The position numbers were made by a program, and so were the translations under genes. The notes beneath the pieces were generated by a model. The model did not search any database and was not told the origin of the DNA. It was given only the letters and a program-made list of their open reading frames with translations. A DNA stretch of 64,000 nucleotides from assembly GCA_036804505.1 (NCBI GenBank), contig DAIRSI010000017.1, forward strand, positions 1 through 64,000, read 5' to 3'. This document shows, piece after piece, positions 23,785 to 32,684 of the stretch (its first letter is position 1; each line of letters begins with the position of its first letter). Source of the DNA: Phocaeicola_A sp036804505. Its GTDB lineage: Bacteria > Bacteroidota > Bacteroidia > Bacteroidales > Bacteroidaceae.

Positions 23785-24708
23785 ATGAAAAAGGCACTGG
23801 CTGCGATACTCATTTTCGTATTGGTGATGCTGGGCATTCGAACTTTTTTTGTAATGTCCTGCACTATACCCTCTTCGGGAATGGAAAATACTCTCTATGC
23901 TGGCGAACGGGTCTTGGTGAACCGGTGGAGCTATGGATACCGAGTGCCTTTTATGTCATGGATTGGATATTGCCGGTGGGGAAGCGGTATTGTTCGGAAG
24001 AATGATATTCTTCTCTTTAATAATCCGATGCCATCCTCACAAAAGAATATTGACAGTCAGGATCTGTTTATCAGTCGGTGTGTAGGGGTGCCTGGTGATA
24101 CACTTATGCTGAATGAAGAACTTCAATTGACGAATGAAAAGGTAGTAAATCCTGATTGCAAGCAACTTTATTCATATCCCGATGTTTCAGAAGACACGGT
24201 TGTGCATGTTCTTGACAAACTTGATATGGGTCGCAATGAGCTGGTGGGCTATGATAATAACAGATACATTCGGAGTTTTAGTCATTATGAATTGTATATG
24301 CTGAAACAGGAACTTGGAAATACAGTATCTTTTACTTGTTTAAGAAAAGATACGGGGGCGGGAATTCATCCTTACGTGGTTCCAATGAAAGGAAAGGCTG
24401 TGAAGGTCTATCCTTGGAACGCAAAGCTTCTTTGCAATACGCTGGTGCAGCATGAAAATAAAAATGCAGCTGTACGTGGAGATACGCTTTATATTGACGG
24501 TCAATCTGTAAAATGGTGTTTCTTTAGTCAGGATTATTATTGGGTATCGTCCAATAATCCTATAAATATGAGTGATTCCAGGTTATTCGGATTTGTTCCT
24601 TCTACTCATCTTTTGGGTAGGGCTATTGTGATATGGTTTTCAAAGGATAATGCAAAATCTTGGAACAGAGGTTATCGTTGGAATCGTTTCTTTACAAAAA
24701 TAAAATAA
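23785..24708 (+). CDS. Signal peptidase I paralogue lacking the catalytic dyad
   Basis: A 307-residue S26-family protein directly after lepB (six bases). One N-terminal helix (ALAAILIFVLVMLGI) is followed by TIPSSGMENTLYAGE, where the nucleophile position is Gly32, and DLFISRCVGVPGDT, where the catalytic lysine position is Ser97. The later box reads VSSNNPINMSDSR, weaker than the GDNRxxSxDSR of active enzymes. Fold motifs are kept but both catalytic residues are gone, so it is probably not a peptidase. It could be a partner or regulator of LepB. Confidence 0.85.
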   Translation: MKKALAAILIFVLVMLGIRTFFVMSCTIPSSGMENTLYAGERVLVNRWSYGYRVPFMSWIGYCRWGSGIVRKNDILLFNNPMPSSQKNIDSQDLFISRCVGVPGDTLMLNEELQLTNEKVVNPDCKQLYSYPDVSEDTVVHVLDKLDMGRNELVGYDNNRYIRSFSHYELYMLKQELGNTVSFTCLRKDTGAGIHPYVVPMKGKAVKVYPWNAKLLCNTLVQHENKNAAVRGDTLYIDGQSVKWCFFSQDYYWVSSNNPINMSDSRLFGFVPSTHLLGRAIVIWFSKDNAKSWNRGYRWNRFFTKIK

Positions 24709-24712
24709 TGGA

Positions 24713-25348
24713 ATGGGGAAAACTGTATATCTGACTACGGCCTATCTGCCGCCTGTGGAATACTTTACGAAGCTATTTGCTTTTGATAAGGTTTATATAG
24801 AGTTTTACGAGCATTATGTGAAGCAGACCTATCGCAATCGTTGCATTATTTCTGCAGCCAATGGTCCTCTTGCACTTACCGTTCCTGTGGTGAAACCGGA
24901 AAATCCCAAATGCCCGATTAAAGAAATACGTATCAGCGATCACGGAAATTGGCGGCATCTTCATTGGAATGCTATATCATCTGCCTATATGAATAGTCCT
25001 TTTTTTGAATATTACGAGGAGAACTTCCGTCCTTTTTATGAAAGGAAATATGAATTTCTGGTAGATTATAATGAAGCACTCATGCAGTTGATTTGCAAGG
25101 AAATGGATCTGTCCATTCTCTTGTCGCATACAGAGGATTACAAGCAGGATTTCTCTGTAGATGAAATGGATGAGCGGGAAGCCATCCATCTGAAAAAAGG
25201 ATTCCAAGACGATTTCAACTTTAAGCCAGAACCTTATTATCAGGTTTTCCGAGAGAAATTCGGCTTCCTTCCGAATATGAGTGCTATTGATTTGCTTTTC
25301 AATATGGGACCTGAAAGCTTGTTGGTCTTGAAGAGAAGTGCCCAATAA
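24713..25348 (+). CDS. WbqC-like family protein
   Basis: The 211-residue protein matches the WbqC family: an early YLPPVEYFTKL, then YRNRCIISAANGPLALTVPV and ISDHGNWRHLHWNAISSAY. The family is found in some O-antigen clusters and in Bacteroidetes operons; its function is unclear, possibly sugar or peptide modification. It is the last gene of the dapB operon. ATG 24713 is used; another ATG at 24708 is out of frame. Confidence 0.8.
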   Translation: MGKTVYLTTAYLPPVEYFTKLFAFDKVYIEFYEHYVKQTYRNRCIISAANGPLALTVPVVKPENPKCPIKEIRISDHGNWRHLHWNAISSAYMNSPFFEYYEENFRPFYERKYEFLVDYNEALMQLICKEMDLSILLSHTEDYKQDFSVDEMDEREAIHLKKGFQDDFNFKPEPYYQVFREKFGFLPNMSAIDLLFNMGPESLLVLKRSAQ

Positions 25349-25349
25349 A

Positions 25350-25389
25350 AAATCCCCATCTTTCACTTGAACAGTGCAGATGGGGATTT
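25350..25389. terminator. Bidirectional terminator
   Basis: AAATCCCCATCT (25350-25361) pairs with AGATGGGGATTT (25378-25389), between the convergent WbqC and helicase genes. Confidence 0.8.
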
Positions 25390-25404
25390 CAATATTATGA
25401 TAAT

Positions 25405-27300
25405 TTATTTCTTTTTTGACTTGCGTCCCGGTTCACCTTCTTCGTTTTGGAAGAATTTTTTCCATTCGTCTTTGCCTTTTGGGCCTCTTGCAGTGGTATA
25501 TCCTCTTTCTTCACGGCTTGGCTTATCGGATTTGCTGGACGACTCTCTTTTTGATACATCCCTTCTCTTTCCTGATTCATATTTTTTGGAAGAACGATGC
25601 TGGCGGTCGCGGTCGCGTCCTCCTTTTTCCTCTTTTGCACTATCATTGGGATTGGATATTTCGACGATGACTCTTCTGTCTCCCACATGGGCATGGCTCA
25701 ATCCTTTCAAAACCTTTTGGGCATCTTCTTCAGGAACTTCAAAGAAAGAAAAGTTCTGCATCAAGTCGATGCGTCCTACTTCAATCTTTTGTCCTTTGAT
25801 ATTTCGATTCAGGAGCTCGATGATTTGTCCGGCATAGAAATTATCAGTTTTGCCTACATTGATGAAAAGACGGGCATATCCAGCTTCAGCGGAACGACTT
25901 CTCTTTTCGCCACCTCTCTTGCTTCTGTCCCTGTCTTTGGAACCGCGTTCTGACCTTTCGCCGCGTCCTTCTTTAGGAATTTCAATTTCCTGTGCCTGGC
26001 TGTAGTAATCCAGAAAATGGTTGAATTCGAGACTTACCATACGTTTGATAATATCTTCTTTTTCCAGCCACTCCAATTTTCTATAAATAGTAGGAAGAAA
26101 CTCAGCTATTTCATCTTCATTGACTTTTACTTTCTCAACATCGTCAATCAGCTTTAGCAATTGCTTTTCGCAAATCTGCTTCCCGGTAGGAAGAACACCG
26201 ACTTCGAAAGTCTTTTTTATGGACTTTTCAATAGCTTTCAGTTTTCCTTTTTCGCGCATATTGATAATTGCGATGGACAAACCTTTTTTCCCGGCGCGTC
26301 CTGTACGTCCGCTTCGGTGAGTATATACTTCTACATCATCGGGAAAACCGTAATTGATAACATGCGTAAGGTCATCTACATCCAATCCTCTGGCGGCTAC
26401 GTCAGTAGCAATGAGCAGTTGTAAATGGCGTTGACGGAATTTCTGCATTACGAGATCACGCTGCTGTTGTGAAAGTTCTCCATGAAGGGAATCTGCATTG
26501 TAACCGTCTTGTATCAGTTTGTCGGCTATTTCTTGAGTTTCCAGACGGGTACGGCAAAATACGATACCGTAAATTTGAGGAAAATAGTCGACTATTCGTT
26601 TCAGGGCAGCATATTTGTCTTTAGCGTGTACCATGTAATAAACATGGTTTACGTTTTCTGCACCTTCATTTTTTGTACCTATAGTGATTTCTTTAGGGCT
26701 CTTCAGATAGTTCTTGCTTATCCGACTAATTTCCGGACTCATCGTAGCGCTGAACATCATTACATTGCGTTCCTCCGGCACTTGGGCTAGAATGGTATTG
26801 AGACTTTCGGAAAAACCCATATCAAGCATTTCATCAGCTTCGTCCATGACTACATTGCTGATAGTACCTAAGTTTACTACTTTCCGCTCCATCAGGTCAA
26901 TCAGTCTGCCCGGCGTTGCTACAATAATGTGCACGCCTTTCTTTATACCTCTGATTTGGCTTTCGATGGAAGAGCCTCCATATACCGGTTGGACACGGAG
27001 TCCGTCCACATATTTCGAATAATCTGTCAGGTCACCTGTGATTTGGAGGCAAAGCTCACGGGTAGGACATAAAATAAGAGATTGAGGAACCTTGTTGTCT
27101 ACATCTGTTTTCTGTATCAACGGCAATCCATAAGCGGCTGTTTTGCCGGTTCCTGTCTGTGCTAAAGCTACAACATCATTACCTGTGCCGAGTAAATACG
27201 GAATCACTTCTTCTTGTACCGGCATGGGATTCTCATATCCCATTTCTTCAATAGCTTTTCTGATTTCTTCAGAAACGCCCAATTCTGCGAATGTCTTCAT
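25405..27300 (-). CDS. deaD: DEAD-box RNA helicase
   Basis: The 631-residue helicase has the Q motif, ALAQTGTGKTAAY, PTRELCLQI, VMDEADEML, FSATM, TDVAARGLDV and HRSGRTGRAGKKG, all intact. A DbpA/CsdA-type RNA-binding domain follows (about residues 480-560, YARLFINVGKTDNFYAGQII). The last 80 residues are low complexity and rich in Arg, Lys, Ser and Glu. It is a probable DeaD/CsdA-type factor in ribosome assembly and RNA decay. A close paralogue such as DbpA is possible from motifs alone. Confidence 0.9.
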   Translation of the reverse strand: MKTFAELGVSEEIRKAIEEMGYENPMPVQEEVIPYLLGTGNDVVALAQTGTGKTAAYGLPLIQKTDVDNKVPQSLILCPTRELCLQITGDLTDYSKYVDGLRVQPVYGGSSIESQIRGIKKGVHIIVATPGRLIDLMERKVVNLGTISNVVMDEADEMLDMGFSESLNTILAQVPEERNVMMFSATMSPEISRISKNYLKSPKEITIGTKNEGAENVNHVYYMVHAKDKYAALKRIVDYFPQIYGIVFCRTRLETQEIADKLIQDGYNADSLHGELSQQQRDLVMQKFRQRHLQLLIATDVAARGLDVDDLTHVINYGFPDDVEVYTHRSGRTGRAGKKGLSIAIINMREKGKLKAIEKSIKKTFEVGVLPTGKQICEKQLLKLIDDVEKVKVNEDEIAEFLPTIYRKLEWLEKEDIIKRMVSLEFNHFLDYYSQAQEIEIPKEGRGERSERGSKDRDRSKRGGEKRSRSAEAGYARLFINVGKTDNFYAGQIIELLNRNIKGQKIEVGRIDLMQNFSFFEVPEEDAQKVLKGLSHAHVGDRRVIVEISNPNDSAKEEKGGRDRDRQHRSSKKYESGKRRDVSKRESSSKSDKPSREERGYTTARGPKGKDEWKKFFQNEEGEPGRKSKKK

Positions 27301-27324
27301 CTATATCTTTTGAAATTTAGGCTG

Positions 27325-27332
27325 CAAAGGTA
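27325..27332 (-). promoter_or_regulatory. -7 box TACCTTTG of the helicase gene
   Basis: Minus-strand TACCTTTG followed by C, 24 bases upstream of ATG 27300. Confidence 0.55.
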
Positions 27333-27379
27333 AGGATAAAGAATGGATAAATCGTTATAACTTCCTGATTATTCTTTAA

Positions 27380-27982
27380 TTATTTGCTTAAGGCACGAGA
27401 TACCTGACCCAAATAGCCACCATGATGACGTTTGCTGTACTCTTCAATCGTGAATTTCGTTTTTTTCATAGTTTCAACGACCAGAATATCACCGATAACT
27501 GTCATTACAGTAGTGCTTGTGGTTGGGGTAAGTCCCAATGCGCATACTTCTTCCGGATGTCCTGTAGGTAAACACACATTGGCTTCATTGGCAAGTGGGC
27601 TTTCTGGATTTCCTGTAATAACTATGTATTTTATATTGGGATTTAATTTGTGGGTAAGTTTTGTGAGCTCTACAATTTCTCTGGTTTTTCCGGAATTGGA
27701 GATTAACAGCATAATATCGTTTTCCTGGATGATTCCCAAATCGCCATGCTGGGCTTCACTTGGATGAAGGAAGACGGAAGGTATTCCTGTACTGCAGAAA
27801 GTAGTGGCAATATTCATTGCTATTTGTCCTGCTTTCCCCATGCCCGAAGTGATTAGCTTACCCTTCTTTACATGTACTTGTTCGACAATAAGGTTTACCG
27901 CTTCTTCGTAATGGCTGTTTATAGGAATATTGAGTACTGCTTGCGCTTCTTTTTGAAGTAATTCCTGTATTGATTCAATCAT
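27380..27982 (-). CDS. SIS-domain sugar phosphate isomerase (KpsF/GutQ-like)
   Basis: About 200 residues, with the SIS domain of arabinose-5-phosphate isomerases: KLITSGMGKAGQIAMNIATT, FLHPSEAQHGDLG, LLISNSGKTREIVEL and YSKRHHGGYLG. KdsD/KpsF enzymes normally carry two CBS domains after the SIS domain; these are absent. Single-domain versions exist in Bacteroides. It probably interconverts ribulose-5-phosphate and arabinose-5-phosphate for Kdo synthesis. ATG 27982 is preferred; a -7-like box abuts the upstream ATG 28009. Confidence 0.85.
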   Translation of the reverse strand: MIESIQELLQKEAQAVLNIPINSHYEEAVNLIVEQVHVKKGKLITSGMGKAGQIAMNIATTFCSTGIPSVFLHPSEAQHGDLGIIQENDIMLLISNSGKTREIVELTKLTHKLNPNIKYIVITGNPESPLANEANVCLPTGHPEEVCALGLTPTTSTTVMTVIGDILVVETMKKTKFTIEEYSKRHHGGYLGQVSRALSK

Positions 27983-28053
27983 AGGTTTCGTCTTTTTGGG
28001 GTTAGTCATGCAAATATCTCATTTTTTCTGTGAATGGCAATAAGTTTTTGTTG

Positions 28054-28061
28054 TATTTTTG
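28054..28061 (+). promoter_or_regulatory. -7 box TATTTTTG of the M16 peptidase gene
   Basis: TATTTTTG followed by C, 19 bases before ATG 28081. Confidence 0.55.
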
Positions 28062-28080
28062 CAAACTAATGAGAAATATA

Positions 28081-29301
28081 ATGGATTATCAGACATATAC
28101 ATTGTCGAATGGACTAAGAATCATTTTTTCTCCATCTCCGACTCAGGTTGCATATTGCGGTTTCTCTATAGATGCCGGAACGCGCGATGAAAAAGAAAGC
28201 AAACAGGGGATGGCTCATTTTGTTGAACACCTCATCTTCAAGGGTACTAAAAGGCGCAAAGCCTGGCATATTCTAAACAGGATGGAAAATGTGGGAGGAG
28301 ATTTGAATGCTTATACGAATAAGGAAGAAACGGTTGTATATTCTACTTTTCTTGTAGAATATTTTGAGAGGGCGTTGGAACTACTTACCGATATTGTCTT
28401 CAACAGCACATTTCCTGCAAAAGAAATTGATAAAGAGGTTGAGGTGATTATCGATGAGATTAAGAGTTACGAAGATTCTCCCTCCGATTTGATATTTGAT
28501 GATTTTGAAGATATGATATTTCATGGACATCCCCTTGGAAGGAATATTTTAGGGAAACCGGAGCTCCTGCGTGGCTTTTCCGATAGGGATGCTTTGGATT
28601 TTGTCAGTGAATATTATCAACCGGCCAACATGATTCTTTTTGTGTTTGCTAATATGGAGTTTAAAAAGATTATCAGGATAGCCGAGAAGTATCTGAAGAT
28701 GATTCCCAATCAAATCGTGAAGTCTCAGCGAACGGGACTTCCTGTCTATCAGCCGCAGTCACTAACTGTCCATAAGGAGACCCATCAAGCACATGTTATG
28801 ATAGGAACTCGCGGATACAATGCCTATAACGAGAAGCGTACCGGTCTGTACCTTCTCAATAATTTACTGGGAGGCCCCGGTATGAATAGTCGACTCAATG
28901 TCTCTTTGAGAGAAAGAAGAGGCTTGGTTTACAATGTAGAAAGCAATCTGACGAGCTATACGGACACAGGAGTGTTCAGTATTTACTTTGGCTGTGATCA
29001 GGAAGACATGGACTATTGTTTTGAATTGGTTTATAAGGAGTTGAAGAAGATTTGTGACACAAAGCTGAATGCTACTCAACTGACGGCTGCAAAGAAACAA
29101 ATCATAGGTCAGATATGCGTGGCAAGTGATAGCTTTGAAAATTGTGCTCTTGATATGGGCAAAGCCTTTTTGCATTATAATCATTATGATGGACAGGAAG
29201 AGGTGGCAAAACGGATTAGGGCTCTCAAATCAGAGCAATTGCTGGACATCGCCAATGAACTTTTTAGTGAAGACAAACTATCTACTTTAATCTATAAATA
29301 A
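28081..29301 (+). CDS. M16 family zinc peptidase
   Basis: About 406 residues, one typical M16 subunit. It has the inverted zinc motif MAHFVEHLIFKG (HxxEH) with the distal Glu in VEVIIDEIKSYEDSP, and the later family segment RERRGLVYNVES. Such proteins degrade peptides; in bacteria they act as homodimers or alone, and this one has no clear signal peptide. ATG 28081 is preferred because the in-frame ATG at 28069 sits almost on the predicted transcription start. The pantothenate kinase gene follows after 18 bases. Confidence 0.9.
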   Translation: MDYQTYTLSNGLRIIFSPSPTQVAYCGFSIDAGTRDEKESKQGMAHFVEHLIFKGTKRRKAWHILNRMENVGGDLNAYTNKEETVVYSTFLVEYFERALELLTDIVFNSTFPAKEIDKEVEVIIDEIKSYEDSPSDLIFDDFEDMIFHGHPLGRNILGKPELLRGFSDRDALDFVSEYYQPANMILFVFANMEFKKIIRIAEKYLKMIPNQIVKSQRTGLPVYQPQSLTVHKETHQAHVMIGTRGYNAYNEKRTGLYLLNNLLGGPGMNSRLNVSLRERRGLVYNVESNLTSYTDTGVFSIYFGCDQEDMDYCFELVYKELKKICDTKLNATQLTAAKKQIIGQICVASDSFENCALDMGKAFLHYNHYDGQEEVAKRIRALKSEQLLDIANELFSEDKLSTLIYK

Positions 29302-29319
29302 ATGTAATAATAACAAGAT

Positions 29320-30159
29320 ATGGTTATAGGAATAGACGTTGGTGGCAGCACCACAAAAATCATCGGTATAGATAAAGAGGGTATCAAACATCCCATGCTG
29401 GTGAGAGCTACTGATCCAATAACATCATTGTTCGGTGCTTTCGGAAAATATATCTATGACAATGGATTTAATTTGAGTGAAGTCGAGAAAGTAATGCTGA
29501 CTGGAGTTGGCAGTGTTTATGTAAGGCAGTCTCTCTATGGTTTGCCTACGGCCCATGCGGATGAATTCATAGCCAATGGATTGGGAGCTCATTACGGTTC
29601 CCGACTGAAAAATCTTATAGTTGTGAGTATGGGAACCGGAACTTCTTTTGTAAAGGTCGAGGGAGATGCTATCAGTCATATTGGTGGTATAGGAATTGGA
29701 GGAGGAACCATTTTGGGATTGGCCCGACTTTTGCTCCATACACAAGAGATACAGCAGATTGTGGCTTTGGCCTTGAAAGGTCATACGGAAAACGTAGACT
29801 TGAAAATCAAGGATATCTGTAACACGGCTCTTCCCGGACTACCCTTGGAAGCAACAGCGTCTATTTTTGGAAAAGCAAATATGAATTCCTCCATGGAGGA
29901 CGTGGCCTCGGGAATCGTACACATGGTGTTGCAAACAATAGGGCAGTCGGTTATCTTGGCAGCTTTGAACAGTACGATTAAAAATTTTGTTTTAATAGGA
30001 AATTTGGCGAAGTTGCCGCAATGTGAAGATATATTTCCAATGTTGGAGAATATGTATCATTGTCATTTTCTGATACCGGAATATGCAGAATACAGGACAG
30101 CCCTCGGTGCTGCCTTAGCATACGTGAACAAGCAGAGATATACGGATATAAACGGATAA
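29320..30159 (+). CDS. coaW: Type II pantothenate kinase
   Basis: The 279-residue protein has the actin-like ATPase fold of type II PanK: GIDVGGSTTKIIGID, LTGVGSVYV, then SMGTGTSFVKVEG and GIGGGTILGLARLLL. It phosphorylates pantothenate in the first step of coenzyme A synthesis. Type II enzymes are usually insensitive to CoA feedback. It forms an operon with the M16 peptidase. Confidence 0.9.
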   Translation: MVIGIDVGGSTTKIIGIDKEGIKHPMLVRATDPITSLFGAFGKYIYDNGFNLSEVEKVMLTGVGSVYVRQSLYGLPTAHADEFIANGLGAHYGSRLKNLIVVSMGTGTSFVKVEGDAISHIGGIGIGGGTILGLARLLLHTQEIQQIVALALKGHTENVDLKIKDICNTALPGLPLEATASIFGKANMNSSMEDVASGIVHMVLQTIGQSVILAALNSTIKNFVLIGNLAKLPQCEDIFPMLENMYHCHFLIPEYAEYRTALGAALAYVNKQRYTDING

Positions 30160-30170
30160 AAACCAAGAAA

Positions 30171-30193
30171 GGCGGCAGATTTATTCTGCCGCC
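30171..30193. terminator. GC-rich stem-loop after coaW
   Basis: GGCGGCAGA and TCTGCCGCC form a perfect 9-bp stem 11 bases after the coaW stop. No long T-run follows, so termination is probable but not certain. Confidence 0.65.
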
Positions 30194-30318
30194 TCCCTTA
30201 TTGAAGTTAGTTTATGAAAATTTGAGAGAATTGAAACTTCACAGTTTCATTGTTTTTTTGTTTTATAAGCACTAACTGTTTGTTATAATATAAAGCAAAT
30301 GAAAAATACCATTTTAAT

Positions 30319-30804
30319 TCAGGATTTTGGATTCATTGCATTCATCAGTCGATGTATGAAATCCTGATCCATGTTCCCCGTAAAATTGATGATTCTGAAC
30401 CGATCCTCTTTTTTTTGCAGCATGACCAATTCAATAATGACACCACCTCGTTTACGGATGCTTATCTGACAACTCTCGGCACCTTCCCGATAGGAAGCGA
30501 AAGGTATATACCTGTTCATATTGTTTTCGAGCATCCGTTTAGCCTTCTCAAAATGAATCTGACTGTTTTTCTTTGAAGTCAGAATCTGCATGCTTTTCAA
30601 GTCGGAGATAATATCCATCATTCTATCAACATCTTCACTATCATCTTTTGACTTGAGCACTTCATCCATCATTTTGGGGCTGACACTAATGCAAGTCAGC
30701 GTGGAATCTTCACTGCATGTCTTTAAAAATCGCGATGCAAAATCCTGTGCTGATACCGTTAAGGTCCCTAATGTCAATATCAATAAAAAAAGAACTCTTT
30801 TCAT
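30319..30804 (-). CDS. DUF4252 family exported protein
   Basis: A 161-residue protein with a signal peptide (VLFLLILTLGTLTVSAQ) and the DUF4252 pattern (DFASRFLKTCSEDSTLTCIS; YREGAESCQISIRKRGGVIIELVML). The family is of unknown function and often follows an ECF sigma factor and a short membrane protein, as here. It is probably periplasmic or cell-surface. It overlaps the preceding gene by four bases. Confidence 0.85.
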   Translation of the reverse strand: MKRVLFLLILTLGTLTVSAQDFASRFLKTCSEDSTLTCISVSPKMMDEVLKSKDDSEDVDRMMDIISDLKSMQILTSKKNSQIHFEKAKRMLENNMNRYIPFASYREGAESCQISIRKRGGVIIELVMLQKKEDRFRIINFTGNMDQDFIHRLMNAMNPKS

Positions 30805-31316
30805 TCTTTAATTAATTCCTTTGTCGCCGGAGTGGTAGAAACCAATGTGTCGGTATCTTCCAAAACCTTTGATTTGCTGATACCTTCCGATACATCCTGC
30901 AGTGCTGATGATATTTCATCATATGCAACTTGAGGGTCAGTATAGGTATCTGTATAATTTTCATAATTATAATCATTCTCTTCGCCAAGTGAAGACTTCT
31001 GTATAGCATTACCTAGTGATAGGATGATTGCCACAACGGCAGCTGCCTTGAAAAATGGCATGATCTGACGTGAAATGCTGATACGTTTCGCCTTGACGAC
31101 TGGCTTTTCAATTTTCTCTAGAACTTTGGCCTCGAAATCATCACTCACTTTCAGTTCTTTCTCTTCCTTTTCGAAACAAAACAGGTCTTTGTATCGAAGC
31201 AAATGAGCCGGAACGTCTTTCTGTTGAAAGAACAAGTGCAATATTTCTTCTTCCTCCAGGGAAGTCTCACATTGCCAATACCGTTCAATGAGTTGTTCTA
31301 TATACTTATAATCCAT
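30801..31316 (-). CDS. Membrane protein, probable anti-sigma-type partner
   Basis: About 171 residues: an acidic cytoplasmic N-terminus (YIEQLIERYWQCETSLEEEE), one membrane helix near residues 90-105 (FFKAAAVVAIILSLGNAI) and a short acidic extracytoplasmic tail. It lies between an ECF sigma gene and a DUF4252 gene, and that position suggests an anti-sigma factor. There is no zinc-finger anti-sigma motif, so the role is inference. ATG 31316 overlaps the sigma gene end by 11 bases. Confidence 0.65.
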   Translation of the reverse strand: MDYKYIEQLIERYWQCETSLEEEEILHLFFQQKDVPAHLLRYKDLFCFEKEEKELKVSDDFEAKVLEKIEKPVVKAKRISISRQIMPFFKAAAVVAIILSLGNAIQKSSLGEENDYNYENYTDTYTDPQVAYDEISSALQDVSEGISKSKVLEDTDTLVSTTPATKELIKE

Positions 31317-31815
31317 AGTTCTCAATTTCTATATATTGTTGCCTGATACTTTTTCTTGCTCTGAACAAGTTAACTTTTACTTGTTCTTCGGTAATATCCA
31401 ATATCTCTGCAATTTCTTTATAGCTTTTTTCTTCTATATCTCTGAGTTGCATGATGGAACGTTGCTTTTCGGGCAAATTATCGAAAAGTCGCCGTATGAT
31501 TTGCATCTTTTCTTTGTGCTCCATCGAGTCAATCGCATTGGAACTGTCAACCCGGTCGTGTAAGTCTTCATTGAATTCTACATTCTGAGCTTCTTTTTTC
31601 TGACTCCGGTCAATGGATAGGTTTCTGCAGATTGTCAAACTGAATGCTTCTACCGAATCCAATTGTTTCCATTCGTCTTTTTTGTTCCAAACACGTATCA
31701 GAGTCTCTTGCACAACATCTTCTGCTTCCGCACGATCTAAAGTAATGCGGAACGCCAACCGGAAGAGTTTGTCTTTCAGTGGTAAGATATCGTTTCGAAA
31801 ACTGATCTGTTGCAT
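31306..31815 (-). CDS. ECF-type RNA polymerase sigma factor
   Basis: About 169 residues with the sigma-70 region 2 segment (LFRLAFRITLDRAEAEDVVQ; ETLIRVWNK) and region 4 (LPEKQRSIMQLRDIEEKSYK; EIAEILDITEEQVKVNLFRA). It belongs to the ECF class and is probably held by the adjacent membrane protein. ATG 31815 (MQQISFRN) is chosen; the frame extends to 31860 through a hairpin that is more likely an untranslated leader. Confidence 0.85.
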   Translation of the reverse strand: MQQISFRNDILPLKDKLFRLAFRITLDRAEAEDVVQETLIRVWNKKDEWKQLDSVEAFSLTICRNLSIDRSQKKEAQNVEFNEDLHDRVDSSNAIDSMEHKEKMQIIRRLFDNLPEKQRSIMQLRDIEEKSYKEIAEILDITEEQVKVNLFRARKSIRQQYIEIENYGL

Positions 31816-31830
31816 CTCTCTATAATAATG

Positions 31831-31864
31831 ACGGGTGAGTTGAACAAAAGTTACACTCACCCGT
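31831..31864. other. Stem-loop upstream of the ECF sigma gene
   Basis: ACGGGTGAGT (31831-31840) and ACTCACCCGT (31855-31864) form a 10-bp perfect stem. A T-run follows on the plus strand, but the flanking genes run on the minus strand. There it would lie in the sigma gene leader, or end the argB transcript without a good T-run. Confidence 0.55.
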
Positions 31865-31909
31865 GAATTTTTTTTTGAAATATTTTTGCTTAGTCGCTAA
31901 ATGGTTGGA

Positions 31910-32683
31910 TTATAATTGAATAACCGTTCCACTTTCTCCATCAATAGCTGTGGCCAAGGTAATAATTACTTTGCTTACTCCTGCATTCAATGCGGCGAAT
32001 GAGTTTTCCAGCTTGGGAATCATTCCTCCACTGATAGTTCCGTCTTCCCGGCATTGTTGAAAAATCTCCGGTGTCAGAATCGGAATCATGCTGTTTTCGT
32101 CATCGGCATCCTTGAGGACGCCCTTTTTTTCGAAGCAGAAGATAAGAGTAACATCAAAATAGGGAGCCAATGATTGGGCTGTTTCTCCGGCAATGGTATC
32201 TGCATTGGTGTTTAACAGATTGCCTTTACCATCGTGGGTAAGCGGGGCCATGACAGGAACAATACCTTTCTTAATAAGTTCGCTGAGTAACTTACCGTCA
32301 ACCGTTTCTACGTCACCCACAAAGCCGTAATCAACATCCTTTACCGGTCGCTTCACGGAACGAATGACATTCATGTCGGCTCCAGTGAGCCCTAAAGCAT
32401 TGATATTAAGGGATTGTAAGCCTGCAACGATTTTTTTGTTCACAAGTCCTCCATATACCATTGTAACGACATTCAGCATATCGGCATCGGTAATGCGGCG
32501 CCCGTTTACCATCTTGCTCTCGATTCCCAAATCAGAAGCCAGCTTAGTGGCGGAACGTCCTCCTCCATGAACCAAGACCTTGTGGCCTGTTACTTGTGAG
32601 AAATCATTGAGTAATTGTTTCAAGGAATCCGGTTCCTCAACAATTTTCCCTCCGACTTTTATGATAGTAAGCTTTTCTTTCAT
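31910..32683 (-). CDS. argB: Acetylglutamate kinase
   Basis: The 257-residue kinase has the amino acid kinase fold with LTIIKVGGKIVEE, LVHGGGRSATKLASDLGI, NGRRITDADML and NTNADTIAGETAQSL. It phosphorylates N-acetylglutamate (or N-succinylglutamate in Bacteroides) in arginine synthesis. It sits one base after the stop of speA in the same direction, so an arginine-making and an arginine-consuming enzyme share an operon. The frame is open to 32866 but overlaps speA; ATG 32683 is correct. Confidence 0.9.
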   Translation of the reverse strand: MKEKLTIIKVGGKIVEEPDSLKQLLNDFSQVTGHKVLVHGGGRSATKLASDLGIESKMVNGRRITDADMLNVVTMVYGGLVNKKIVAGLQSLNINALGLTGADMNVIRSVKRPVKDVDYGFVGDVETVDGKLLSELIKKGIVPVMAPLTHDGKGNLLNTNADTIAGETAQSLAPYFDVTLIFCFEKKGVLKDADDENSMIPILTPEIFQQCREDGTISGGMIPKLENSFAALNAGVSKVIITLATAIDGESGTVIQL

Positions 32684-32684
32684 A

